Source of the DNA: Thinopyrum elongatum
Taxonomy: Eukaryota; Streptophyta; Magnoliopsida; Poales; Poaceae
Reading direction: 5' to 3'
DNA: 64,000 bases
NCBI GenBank assembly: GCA_011799875.1
Contig: CM022298.1
Coordinates: forward strand, 729,050,135-729,114,134
The notes under the pieces were generated by a model. That model saw nothing but the letters and a program-made list of their open reading frames with translations, was not told the origin of the DNA and made no database searches. Positions within the stretch are counted from its first letter, which is position 1. Each line of letters begins with the position of its first letter. The translations under genes were made by a program, and so were the position numbers. Of the stretch, positions 11,019-20,893 are shown in pieces.

Positions 11019-11190
11019 GAGAGAAGTCCATGTTACAACCCTGAACTACCACCAAAGTCTAATATACAACCCTGAACTTCAAAACCGTGTGCTTTACAAC
11101 CTCAAACTTTCAAAACCGGACGAAAATCAACCTTGCACCAACTCAAACCGGTTTCTACTCTGTTTTGACTGGTTCTGACCGGTCAGAATC
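11019..11190 (+). repeat. MULE left terminal inverted repeat
   Basis: Contains three spaced variants of ACAACC(C/T)(T/C)(G/A)AACT. It pairs with 20670-20841 at high identity over the first 90 bases, then with decreasing identity. Confidence 0.8.
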
Positions 11191-11690
11191 CTAGTTAGCA
11201 TCCTACTCACCTATATCCCTTCCAAAAAAATCACCTATCTTGGTCTCTCTCTCTCTCCTCACCCAAACGGTCAAACCAGCACCCGATCTGAGCGCAGCCC
11301 CGGCGAGCCCACCATCCGCCCCGCACCTCTCCTCCCTTGTCTTCCTTTCCCTCTCCATCTCACGATGCTACCACCATAGACGCCGCCGTCCGTCAGCCGC
11401 CACACTCGAGCGGTCGGAGCCGAGGAAGAGAAAGAGAGCTGGGAGGAGGCGGTGGCCGTGGAGGTTAACAGGGTGTCCTGCGATGCTATCGGGAGGCAGA
11501 GGCGAGGTCGAGGTGCTCCTGCACAAGCTACCCATGAGGCCACTGTGCTCCACGTCCATGGCATTGGTGGTGGCGCGGGCTCAAGATTTAGCTCTTGCCT
11601 TCGAGCCTCCTGATCCACACGTCCCACAAGCACGCCTTCTGCGCCCAGCTCCAACGGCCATCGCCGGTGAGCGGTGCTGCCCCCTGGCCC
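11191..11690. other. GC-rich filler of the MULE (possible captured gene fragment)
   Basis: CT-rich leader-like sequence (CTCTCTCTCTC near 11247) is followed by GC-rich sequence open on the plus strand from 11240 into the LTR (Arg/Pro/Ser-rich product) and on the minus strand over 11271-11654. I recognise no domain in either reading. The composition resembles 5' ends of grass genes. The interior continues at 20440 after the Copia element. Confidence 0.4.
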
Positions 11691-13433
11691 TGAAGGAAAT
11701 ATGCCCTAGAGGCAATAATAAAGTTGTTATTTATATTTCCTTATATCATGATAAATGTTTATTATTCATGCTAGAATTGTATTAACCAGAAACTTAGTAC
11801 ATGTGTGAATACATAGACAAAACATAGTGTCCCTAGTATGCCTCTACTTGACTAGCTCGTTAATCAAAGATGGTTATGTTTCCTGACCATAGACATGTGT
11901 TGTCATTTGATGAACGGGATCACATCATTAGAGAATGATGTGATGGACAAGACCCATCCGTTAGCTTAGCATAATGATCGTTAAGTTTTATTGCTATTGA
12001 TTTCTTCATGACTTATACATGTTCCTCTGACTATGAGATTATGCAACTCCCGAATACCGGAGGAACACCTTGTGTGCTATCAAATGTCACAACATAATTG
12101 GGTGATTATAAAGATGCTCTACAGGTGTCTCCGAAGGTGTTTGTTGGGTTGGCATAGATCGAGATTAGGATTTGTCACTCCATGTATCGGAGATCTATCT
12201 CTGGGCCCTCTCGGTAATGCTCATCACTATAAGCCTTGCAAGCAATGTGACTAATGAGTTAGTTGTAGGATGAAGCATCACGGAACGAGTAAAGAGACTT
12301 GCCGGTAACGAGATTGAACTAGGTATGAAGATACCAACGATCGAATCTCGGTTAAATAACATACCGATGACAAAGGGAACAACGTATGTTGTTGTGCGGT
12401 TTGACCGATAAAGATCTTCGTAGAATATGTAGAAGCCAATATGAGCATCCAGGTTCCGCTATTGGTTATTGATCGGAGATGTGTCTCGATCATGTCTACA
12501 AAGTTCTCGAACCCGTAGGGTCCGCACGCTTAATGTTCGATGACGATTTGTATTATGAGTTATGTGTTTTTGATGACCAAAGTTTGTTCGGAGTCCCAGA
12601 TGAGATCACCGACATGACGAGGAGTCTCGAAATGGTCGAGATGTAAAGATTGATATATTGGAAGGTTATGTTTGGACACCGGAATGGTTTCGGAAAGGTT
12701 CGAACATTTTTCGGAGTACCGCGAGGTTACCGGAACCCCCCGGGGGGTTAATGGGCCTACATGGGACTTAGTGGAGAAGAGGAGGCAACGGCCAGGAGGT
12801 GGCGCGTGCCCCCCAATCCCAGTCCGAATTGGACAAAGGGTGGGGGTGCGGCCCCCCTCTTTCCTTCTCCCTCTCCACCTTTCCCCTTCTCCCCTCTCCG
12901 GAAAAGGAAAGGGGAATCCTACTAGGACTAGGGAGCCGTAGTAGGACTCCCCACACTTGGCGCGCCCCTAGGCCGGCCGCCTCCTCCCCTCCTCCTTTAT
13001 ATACGGGGGCGGGGGGCACCCCAAAGGCACATCAGTTGTTCTCTTTGCCGTGTGCGGTGCCCCCCTCCACAGTTTACTCCTCCGGTCATAGCGTCGTAGT
13101 GCTTAGGCGAAGCCCTGCGCGGATCACATCATCAACACCGTCGCCACGCCGTCGTGCTGACGAAACTCTCCCTCGACCCTCTACTAGATCAAGAGTTTGA
13201 GGGACGCATCGAGCTGAACGTGTGCTGAACACGGAGGTGCTGTACGTTCGGTACTCTGATCAGTAGGATCGTGAAGACGTTCGACTACATCAACCGCGTT
13301 AACTAAACGCTTCCGCTTTCGGTCTACGAGGGTACGTGGACACACTCTCCCCCTCTCGTTGCTATGCATCTCCTAGATAGATCTTGCGTGATCATAGGAT
13401 TTTTTTTGAAATTGCATGCTATGTTCCCCAACA
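11691..13433 (+). repeat. Copia 5' LTR
   Basis: Begins TGAAGGAAATATGCCCTAGA and ends TTCCCCAACA. It pairs with 18681-20434. The 3' copy has a T-to-A change at its first base (AGAAGG) and a C run grown from 6 to 15. Confidence 0.95.
12996..13003 (+). promoter_or_regulatory. Copia 5' LTR TATA box
   Basis: TTTATATA followed by a G-rich stretch; the identical site is at 19996-20003 in the 3' LTR. This is the expected position of the R-region promoter of BARE-like LTRs. Confidence 0.6.
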
Positions 13434-13434
13434 G

Positions 13435-13447
13435 TGGTATCAGAGCC
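13435..13447 (+). other. Primer-binding site (initiator Met tRNA)
   Basis: TGGTATCAGAGCC starts one base after the 5' LTR end. This is the standard plant Copia PBS complementary to the 3' end of tRNA-iMet. Confidence 0.95.
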
Positions 13448-14666
13448 AGGTTTATGCGTAGATGATATGCACGAGTAGAACACAGAGAGTTGTGGGCGAT
13501 AATAGTCATACTGCTTACCACCAACATCTTACTTTGATTCGGCGGTATTGTTGGTTGAAGCGGCCCGGACCGACATTACATGACCGCGTTCATGAGACTG
13601 GTTCTACCAACATGCTTTGCACACAGGTGGCTGCCGGGTGTCTATTTCTCCAACTTTAGTTGAATCGAGTTTGACTATGGCCGGTCCTTGTTGAAGGTTA
13701 AAACAGCACACTTGACGAAAAATCATTGTGGTTTTGATGCGTAGGTAAGAACGGTTCTTGCTAGAAGCCCGTAGCAGCCACGTAAAACTTGCAACAACAA
13801 AGTAGAGGATGTCTAACTTGTTTTTGCAGGGCATTTTGTGATGTGATATGGTCAAGACATGATGTGATATAAATTGTTGTATGAGATGATCATGTTTTGT
13901 AACAAAGTTATCGGCAACTGGCAGGAGCCATATGGTTGTCGCTTTATTGTATGAAATGCAATCGCCATGTAATTGCTTTACTTTATCACTAAGCGGTAGC
14001 GATAGTCGTAGAAGCAATAGTTGGCGAGACGACAACGATGCTACGATGGAGATCAAGGTGTCAAGCCGGTGACGATGGAGATCATGACGGTGCTTTGGAG
14101 ATGGAGATCAAAGGCACAAGATGATGATGGCCATATCATGTCACATATTTTGATTGCATGTGATGTTTATCTTTTATGCATCTTATTTTGCTTAGTACGG
14201 TGGTAGCATTATAAGATGATCCCTCACTAAATTTCAACGTATAAGTGTTCTCCCTGAGTATGCACCATTGCTACAGTTCGTCGTGCCGAGACACCACGTG
14301 ATGATCGGGTGTGATAAGCTCTACGTTCACATACAACGGGTGCAAGCCAGTTTTGCATGTGCAAAATACTCGGGTTAATCTTGACGAGCCTAGCATATGC
14401 AGATATGGCCTCGGAGCACTGAGACCGAAAGGTCAAACATGAATCATATAGTAGATATGATCAACATAGAGATGTTCACCATTGAAAACTACTCCATCTC
14501 ACGCGATGATCGAACATGGTTTAGTTGATTTGGATCACGTGATCATTTAGATGACTAGAGGGATGTCTATCTAAGTGGGAGTTCTTTAGTAATATGATTA
14601 ATTGAACTTTAATTTATCATGAACTTAGTCCTGATAGTTTTTGCATATCTATGCTGTTGTAGATCA
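13448..14666 (+). other. Untranslated leader of the Copia element
   Basis: No ORF with a retroelement domain before the Gag start. It matches, inverted, the equivalent leader of the second Copia copy (51430-52616), so it is a conserved part of the element that probably holds dimerisation and packaging signals, by analogy with BARE1. Confidence 0.7.
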
Positions 14667-16907
14667 ATGGCCCGTGCTACCATTCCCTTGAATTTTAATG
14701 CGTTCCTAGAGAAAGCTAAGTTGAAAGATGATGGTAGCAATTACACGGACTGGGTCCGTAACTTGAGGATTATCCTCATTGCTGTACAGAAGAATTACGT
14801 CCTGGAAGCACCGCTAGGTGCAAGGCCTGCTGCAGGAGCAGATGCTGATGTTATGAATGTCTGGCAGACTCGATCTGATGACTACTCGATAGTTCAGTAT
14901 GCCATGCTTTACGGCTTAGAATCGGGACTTCAAAGACATTTTGAACGTCATGGAGGATATGAGATGTTCCAAGAGTTGAAGTTAATATTTCAAGCAAATG
15001 CCCGAGTTGAGAGATATGAAGTCTCCAACAATTTCTATAGTTGCAAGATGGAGGAGAATAGTTCTGTCAGTGAACACATACTCAGAATGTCTGGGTACCA
15101 TAACCACTTGACTCAGCTGGGAGTTAATCTTCCTGATGATAGTGTCATTGATAGAGTTCTTCAATCACTGCCACCAAGCTATAAAGGCTTCGTGATGAAC
15201 TATAATATGAAAGGGATGGAAAAGACAATTCCCGAGCTCTTCGCAATGCTAAAGGTTGTGGAGGTAGAAATCAAGAAGGAGCATCAAGTGTTGATGGTTA
15301 ACAAGACCACTAGTTTCAAGAAAAAGGGTAAAGGGAAGAAGGGGAACTTCATGAAGAATAGCAAGCAAGTTGCTACTCCCGGGAAGAAACGCAAGTCTGG
15401 ACCTAAGCCTGAAACTGAGTGCTTCTACTGCAAAGGGACTGGTCACTGGAAGCGGAACTGCCCCAAGTATTTGGCGGATAAGAAGGATGGCAAAGTGAAA
15501 GGTATATTTGATATACATGTTATTGATGTGTACCTTACTAATGCTCGTAGTGGCGCCTGGGTATTTGATACTGGTTCTGTTGCTCATATCTGCAACTCGA
15601 AACAGGGGCTACGGATTAAACGAAGATTGGCTAAGGACGAGGTGACGATGCGCGTCGGAAATGGTTCCAAGGTCGATGTGATCGCCGTCGGCACGCTACC
15701 TCTACATCTACCTTCGGGATTAGTTTTAGACCTGAATAATTGTTATTTGGTGCCAGCGTTAAGCATGAACATTATATCTGGATATTGTTTGATGCGAGAC
15801 GGTTATTCATTTAAATCAGAGAATAATTGTTGTTCTATTTATATGAGTAATATCTTTTATGGTCATGCACCCTTGATGAGTGGTCTATTTTTGTTGAATC
15901 TCGATCGTGGTGATACACATGTTCATAATATTGAAGCCAAAAGATGCAAAGTTGATAATGATAGTGCAACTTATTTGTGGCACTGCCGTTTAGGTCATAT
16001 TGGTGTAAAGCGCATGAAGAAACTCCATGCTGATGGGCTTTTGGAATCACTTGATTATGAATCACTTGGTGCTTGCGAACCATGCCTCATGAGCAAGATG
16101 ACTAAAACTCCGTTCTCCGGAACAATGGAACGAGCTACTGACTTATTGGAAATAATACATACCGATGTGTGCGGTCCGATGAGTGTTGAGGCTCATGGCG
16201 GGTATCATTATTTTCTGACCTTCACAGATGATTTGAGCAGATATGGGTATATCTACTTAATGAAACATAAGTCTGAAACATTTGAAAAGTTCAAAGAATT
16301 TCATAGTGAAGTGAAAAATCATCGTAACAAGAAAATAAAGTGTCTACGATCTGATCGTGGAGGCGAATATTTGAGCTACGATTTTGGTCTTCATTTGAAA
16401 CAATGTGGAATAGTTTCACAACTCACGCCACCTGGAACACCACAGCGTAATGGTGTGTCCGAACGTCGTAACCGTACTTTATTGGATATGGTGCGATCTA
16501 TGATGTCTCTTACTGATTTACCACTATCGTTTTGGGGTTATGCTTTAGAGATGGCTGCATTCACGTTAAATAGGGCACCATCTAAATCCGTTGAGACGAC
16601 ACCATATGAACTGTGGTTTGGCAAGAAACCTAAGCTGTCGTTTCTTAAAGTTTGGGGCTGCGATGCTTATGTGAAAAATCTTCAACCTGATAAGCTCGAA
16701 CCCAAATCGGAGAAATGCGTCTTCATAGGATACCCAAAGGAAATTGTTGGGTACACCTTCTATCACAGATCCGAAGGCAAGATATTCGTTGCTAAGAATG
16801 GATCCTTTCAAGAGAAGGAGTTTCTCTCGAAAGAAGTGAGTGGGAGGAAAGTAGAACTTGATGAGGTAATTGTACCTTCTCCCGAATTGGAGAGTAGTTC
16901 ATCATAG
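14667..16907 (+). CDS. Copia Gag-protease-integrase ORF (ends at premature TAG)
   Basis: The start ATG at 14667 (MARATIPLNF) fits the usual Gag start of this group; an in-frame ATG at 14619 adds 16 hydrophobic codons and is less likely. Domains in order: Gag with a lysine-rich tail; CCHC zinc knuckle CFYCKGTGHWKRNC (about 15420-15461); aspartic protease with WVFDTGS (about 15561); the HHCC-type pre-integrase region (LWHCRLGHIGVKRM, about 15976); and the integrase core with HTDVCGPM, SDRGGEY and GVSERRNR supplying the D, D and E residues (16158-16470). The frame stops at TAG 16905-16907 in a serine-rich linker, whereas the related copy at 48821-50428 reads through with a lysine codon. Codons after the stop continue in the same frame into the RT ORF. 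Confidence 0.9.
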   Translation: MARATIPLNFNAFLEKAKLKDDGSNYTDWVRNLRIILIAVQKNYVLEAPLGARPAAGADADVMNVWQTRSDDYSIVQYAMLYGLESGLQRHFERHGGYEMFQELKLIFQANARVERYEVSNNFYSCKMEENSSVSEHILRMSGYHNHLTQLGVNLPDDSVIDRVLQSLPPSYKGFVMNYNMKGMEKTIPELFAMLKVVEVEIKKEHQVLMVNKTTSFKKKGKGKKGNFMKNSKQVATPGKKRKSGPKPETECFYCKGTGHWKRNCPKYLADKKDGKVKGIFDIHVIDVYLTNARSGAWVFDTGSVAHICNSKQGLRIKRRLAKDEVTMRVGNGSKVDVIAVGTLPLHLPSGLVLDLNNCYLVPALSMNIISGYCLMRDGYSFKSENNCCSIYMSNIFYGHAPLMSGLFLLNLDRGDTHVHNIEAKRCKVDNDSATYLWHCRLGHIGVKRMKKLHADGLLESLDYESLGACEPCLMSKMTKTPFSGTMERATDLLEIIHTDVCGPMSVEAHGGYHYFLTFTDDLSRYGYIYLMKHKSETFEKFKEFHSEVKNHRNKKIKCLRSDRGGEYLSYDFGLHLKQCGIVSQLTPPGTPQRNGVSERRNRTLLDMVRSMMSLTDLPLSFWGYALEMAAFTLNRAPSKSVETTPYELWFGKKPKLSFLKVWGCDAYVKNLQPDKLEPKSEKCVFIGYPKEIVGYTFYHRSEGKIFVAKNGSFQEKEFLSKEVSGRKVELDEVIVPSPELESSSS

Positions 16908-16919
16908 AAATCAGTTCCA

Positions 16920-18593
16920 GTGATTCCTACACCAATTAGTGAGGAAGCTAATGATAATGATCATGAAACTTCAGATCAAGTTACTACTGAACCTCGTAGG
17001 TCAACCAGAGTACGATCCGCACCAGAGTGGTACGGTAATCCTATTCTGGAAGTCATGTTACTAGACCATGACGAACCTACAAACTATGAGGAAGTGATGA
17101 TGAGCCCAGATTCTGCGAAATGGCTTGAGGCCATGAAATCTGAGATGGGATCCATGTATGAGAACAAAGTATGGACTTTGGTGGACTTGCCCGATGATCG
17201 GCAAGCCATAGAAAATAAATGGATCTTCAAGAAGAAGACTGACGCTGACGGTAATGTTACTGTCTACAAAGCTCGACTTGTTGCGAAAGGTTTTCGACAA
17301 GTTCAAGGAGTTGACTACGATGAAACCTTCTCACCCGTAGCGATGCTTAAGTCTGTCCGAATCATGTTAGCAATTGCCGCATTTTATGATTATGAAATTT
17401 GGCAAATGGATGTCAAAACTGCATTCCTTAATGGATTTCTTAAAGAAGAGTTGTATATGATGCAACCAGAAGGTTTTGTCGATCCAAAAGGTGCTAACAA
17501 AGTGTGCAAGCTCCAGCGATCCATTTATGGACTGGTGCAAGCCTCTCGGAGTTGGAATATACGCTTTGATAATGTGATCAAAGCATATGGTTTTATACAG
17601 ACTTTTGGAGAAGCCTGTATTTATAAGAAAGTGAGTGGGAGCTCTGTAGCATTTCTAATATTATATGTGGATGACATATTGTTGATTGGAAATAATACAG
17701 AATTTCTGGATAGCATAAAAGGATACTTGAATAAGAATTTTTCAATGAAAGACCTCGGTGAAGCTGCTTATATATTGGGCATCAAGATCTATAGAGATAG
17801 ATCAAGACGCTTAATTGGACTTTCACAAAGCACATACCTTGATAAAGTTTTGAAGAAGTTCAAAATGGATCAGTCAAAGAATGGGTTCTTACCTGTGTTA
17901 CAAGGTGTGAAGTTGAGTCAGACTCAATGCCCGACCACTGCAGAAGATAGAGAGAAAATGAAAGTCATTCCCTATGCCTCAGCCATAGGTTCTATCATGT
18001 ATGCAATGCTGTGTACCAGACCTGATGTGTGCCTTGCTATAAGTTTAGTAGGGAGGTACCAAAGTAATCCAGGAGTGGATCACTGGACAGCGGTCAAGAA
18101 CATCCTGAAATACCTGAAAAGGACTAAGGATATGTTTCTCGTTTATGGAGGTGACAAAGAGCTTGTCGTAAATGGTTACGTCGATGCAAGCTTTGACACT
18201 GATCCGGATGACTCTAAGTCGCAAACCGGATACGTATTTATATTGAATGATGGAGCTGTCAGTTGGTGCAGTTCCAAGCAGAGCGTCGTGGCGGTATCTA
18301 CGTGTGAAGCGGAGTACATAGCTATTTCGGAAGCAACAAATGAAGGAGTCTGGATGAAGGAGTTCATAACCGATCTAGGTGTAATACCTAGTGCATCGGG
18401 TCCAATGAAAATCTTTTGTGACAATACTGGAGCAATTGCCTTGGCTAAGGAATCCAGATTTCACAAGAGAACCAAACACATCAAGAGACGCTTCAATTCC
18501 ATCCGCGATCAAGTCAAGGAGGGAGACATAGAGATTTGCAAGATACATATGGATCTGAATGTTGCAGACCCGTTGACTAAGCCTCTTCCATGA
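16920..18593 (+). CDS. Copia reverse transcriptase-RNase H part of the polyprotein
   Basis: Same frame as the upstream ORF, separated by the single TAG. RVT_2-type RT motifs: NKWIFKKKTDADG, YKARLVAKGF, DYDETFSPVA, QMDVKTAFLNGFL and the catalytic LYVDDIL (about 17662). RNase H motifs: GYVDASFDTD, SQTGYVFIL, STCEAEYIA and the C-terminal TKHIKRRFNSIRD. The protein ends ADPLTKPLP before TGA at 18591-18593, as in other members. All catalytic residues I can check are present, so the defect of the element is the linker stop and, possibly, LTR changes. It has no start codon of its own that would be expected to be used. Confidence 0.9.
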   Translation: MIPTPISEEANDNDHETSDQVTTEPRRSTRVRSAPEWYGNPILEVMLLDHDEPTNYEEVMMSPDSAKWLEAMKSEMGSMYENKVWTLVDLPDDRQAIENKWIFKKKTDADGNVTVYKARLVAKGFRQVQGVDYDETFSPVAMLKSVRIMLAIAAFYDYEIWQMDVKTAFLNGFLKEELYMMQPEGFVDPKGANKVCKLQRSIYGLVQASRSWNIRFDNVIKAYGFIQTFGEACIYKKVSGSSVAFLILYVDDILLIGNNTEFLDSIKGYLNKNFSMKDLGEAAYILGIKIYRDRSRRLIGLSQSTYLDKVLKKFKMDQSKNGFLPVLQGVKLSQTQCPTTAEDREKMKVIPYASAIGSIMYAMLCTRPDVCLAISLVGRYQSNPGVDHWTAVKNILKYLKRTKDMFLVYGGDKELVVNGYVDASFDTDPDDSKSQTGYVFILNDGAVSWCSSKQSVVAVSTCEAEYIAISEATNEGVWMKEFITDLGVIPSASGPMKIFCDNTGAIALAKESRFHKRTKHIKRRFNSIRDQVKEGDIEICKIHMDLNVADPLTKPLP

Positions 18594-18668
18594 GCAAAAC
18601 ATGATCAGCACCAAGACTCCATGGGTGTTAGAATCATTACTATGTAATCTAGATTATTGACTCTAGTG

Positions 18669-18680
18669 CAAGTTGGAGAC
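18669..18680 (+). other. Copia polypurine tract
   Basis: CAAGTTGGAGAC directly precedes the 3' LTR. The second copy has the inverted form of AAGTGGGAGAC at 47575-47586. Confidence 0.7.
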
Positions 18681-20434
18681 AGAAGGAAATAAGCCCTAGA
18701 GGCAATAATAAAGTTGTTATTTATATTTCCTTATATCATGATAAATGTTTATTATTCATGCTAGAATTGTATTAACCAGAAACTTAGTACATGTGTGAAT
18801 AGATAGACAAAACATAGTGTCCCTAGTATGCCTCTACTTGACTAGCTCGTTAATCAAAGATGGTTATGTTTCCTGACCATAGACATGTGTTGTCATTTGA
18901 TGAACGGGATCACATCATTAGAGAATGATGTGATGGACAAGACCCATCCCTTAGCTTAGCATAATGATCGTTAAGTTTTATTGCTATTGCTTTCTTCATG
19001 ACTTATACATGTTCCTCTGACTATGAGATTATGCAACTCCCGAATACCGGAGGAACACCTTGTGTGCTATCAAACGTCACAAGGTAACTGGGTGATTATA
19101 AAGATGCTCTACAGGTGTCTCCGAAGGTGTTTGTTGGGTTGGCATAGATCGAGATTAGGATTTGTCACTCCATGTATCGGAGAGGTATCTCTGGGCCCTC
19201 TCGGTAATGCTCATCATTATAAGCCTTGCAAGCAATGTGACTAATGAGTTAGTTGCGGGATGAAGCAATACGGAACGAGTAAAGAGACTTGCCGGTAACA
19301 AGATTGAACTAGGTATGAAGATACCGACGATCGAATCTCAGGCAAGTAACATACCGATGACAAAGGGAACAACGTATGTTGTTGTGCGGTTTGACCGATA
19401 AAGATCTTCGTAGAATATGTATGAGCCAATATGAGCATCCAGGTTCCGCTATTGGTTATTGATCGGAGATGTGTCTTGATCATGTCTACATAGTTCTCGA
19501 ACCCGTAGGGTCCGCACGCTTAACGTTCGATGACGATTTGTATTATCGGTTATGTGTTTTTGATGACCGAAGTTTGTTCGGAGTTCCAGATGAGATCACG
19601 GACATGACGAGGAGTCTCGAAATGGTCGAGAGGTAATGTTTGATATATTGGAAGGTTATGTTTGGACACCAGAATGGTTTCGGAAAGGTTCGGACATTTT
19701 CCGGAGTACCGGGAGGTTACCGGAACCCCCCCCCCCCCCCGGGGGGTTAATGGGCCCACATGGGCCTTAGTGGAGAAGAGGAGGCAGCGGCAAGGAGGTG
19801 GAGCGCGCCCCCCCAAGCCCAGTCCGAATTGGACAAGGGGTGGGGGCGCGGCCCCCCTCTTTCCTTCTCCCTCTCCACCTTTCCCCTTCTCCCCTCTCCG
19901 AAAAAGGAAAGGGGAATCCTACTAGGACTAGGGAGTCCTAGTAGGACTCCCCACACTTGGCGCGCCCCTAGGCGGGCCGCCTCCTCCCCTCCTCCTTTAT
20001 ATACGGGGGCGGGGGGCACCCCAAAGGCACATCAATTGTTCTCTTTGCCGTGTGCGGTCCCCCCCTCCACAATTTACTCCTTCGGTCATAGCGTCGTAGT
20101 GCTTAGGCGAAACTCTGCGCGGATCACATCATCAACACCGTCGCCACGCCGTCGTGCTGACGGAACTCTCCCTCGACCCTCTACTGGATCAAGAGTTCGA
20201 GGGACGTCATCGAGCTGAACGTGTGCTGAACACGGAGGTGCCGTACGTTCGGTACTTGGATCGGTTGGATCGTGAAGACATTCGACTACATCAACCGCGT
20301 TAACTAAACGCTTCCGCTTTCGGTCTACGAGGGTACGTGGACACACTCTCCCCCTCTCGTTGCTATGCATCTCCTAGATAGATCTTGCGTGATCGTAGCA
20401 AAATTTTTAAAATAGCATGCTACGTTCCCCAACA
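18681..20434 (+). repeat. Copia 3' LTR
   Basis: Nearly identical to the 5' LTR. It starts AGAAGG (canonical T lost), contains a C15 run at 19726-19740 versus C6 in the 5' copy, and ends CCCCAACA followed by the TSD GGCCC. Confidence 0.95.
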
Positions 20435-20439
20435 GGCCC

Positions 20440-20669
20440 GTGCGTCCCGCTGTGACCATGGATGCCCTAGGTTCTTTTGTTGTTTATTTTAGATCCACTG
20501 AGGAAGTTTCTTCAAATAAGTCCGGGCTGCCTCACATAGCTAGCGTAATGGCTCGCCCAGCTGTTCTCTACCCAGCCACCCCCACCAAGGGTTCGAACTC
20601 CGCAGGAGGCAAAATGCCTCCCCTTTTCCATTTTTTTGCATGAGTCACTGACGTGGCGGGCTGACTGAA
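20440..20669. other. MULE filler, right part
   Basis: Continuation of the MULE interior after the Copia insertion. A short plus-strand ORF (20440-20643) has no recognised domain. GGTTCGAACTCC at about 20590 resembles a Pol III B box but no matching A box or tRNA fold is evident. Confidence 0.35.
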
Positions 20670-20841
20670 TGCTGACTAGGCCATTGACTAGTCAAAAACA
20701 ATCAAAATAGGGTCAAAACCGGTTCAGGGTTGAATCTTGTCTGATTTTGCAAGTTCGAGGTTGTACAGCAGACGGTTTTAGAGTTCGGGGTTGTATATTA
20801 GACTTTGGTGGTAGTTCAGGGTTGTAATATGGACTTCTCTC
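20670..20841 (-). repeat. MULE right terminal inverted repeat
   Basis: Inverted copy of 11019-11190 ending ...GGACTTCTCTC at 20841, followed by the 8-base remnant TSD TTTCTTAA. Confidence 0.8.
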
Positions 20842-20893
20842 TTTCTTAATGATTTTTTTCCTTTTCTGCTGAAGAGATGGTGTGCTCTGTTTG
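20842..20893. repeat. LINE target-site duplication, second copy (part 2)
   Basis: Matches 9006-9053 (AATGA...TTCCTTTTCTGCTGAA, then GGTGTGCTCTGTTT). Beyond 20893 the similarity ends, because 9054 onward is LINE tail. Confidence 0.75.

Larger units (their letters stand above)
11691..20434 (+). mobile_element. Complete Copia LTR retrotransposon (BARE1/WIS/Angela-like)
   Basis: Both LTRs are complete (1743 and 1754 bp) and flanked by a perfect 5-bp duplication GGCCC (11686-11690 and 20435-20439). The primer-binding site matches initiator-Met tRNA. The polyprotein order is Gag, protease, integrase, RT, RNase H, which defines Copia (Pseudoviridae-type) elements. The polyprotein is open over about 1300 codons except for one TAG at 16905-16907. 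High LTR similarity suggests a fairly recent insertion. It lies inside the MULE. Confidence 0.95.
11019..20841. mobile_element. Non-autonomous Mutator-like element (MULE), split by a Copia element
   Basis: Terminal inverted repeats of about 170 bp start GAGAGAAGTCCATGTTACAA at 11019 and, inverted, at 20841. The flanking duplication is 9 bp with a one-base loss. Without the Copia insertion and its 5-bp duplication the element is about 1.07 kb. The long TIRs beginning with G and the 9-bp TSD are the marks of MULEs. It encodes no transposase. The interior (11191-11690 and 20440-20670) is GC-rich and gene-like, so it may be a Pack-MULE carrying a captured fragment; this is an inference. Confidence 0.8.

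Noticed and set aside
20585..20605. Pol III B-box-like GGTTCGAACTCC, possible tRNA or SINE
   Set aside because: No A box at proper distance, no cloverleaf and no A-tail; probably chance in the MULE filler.
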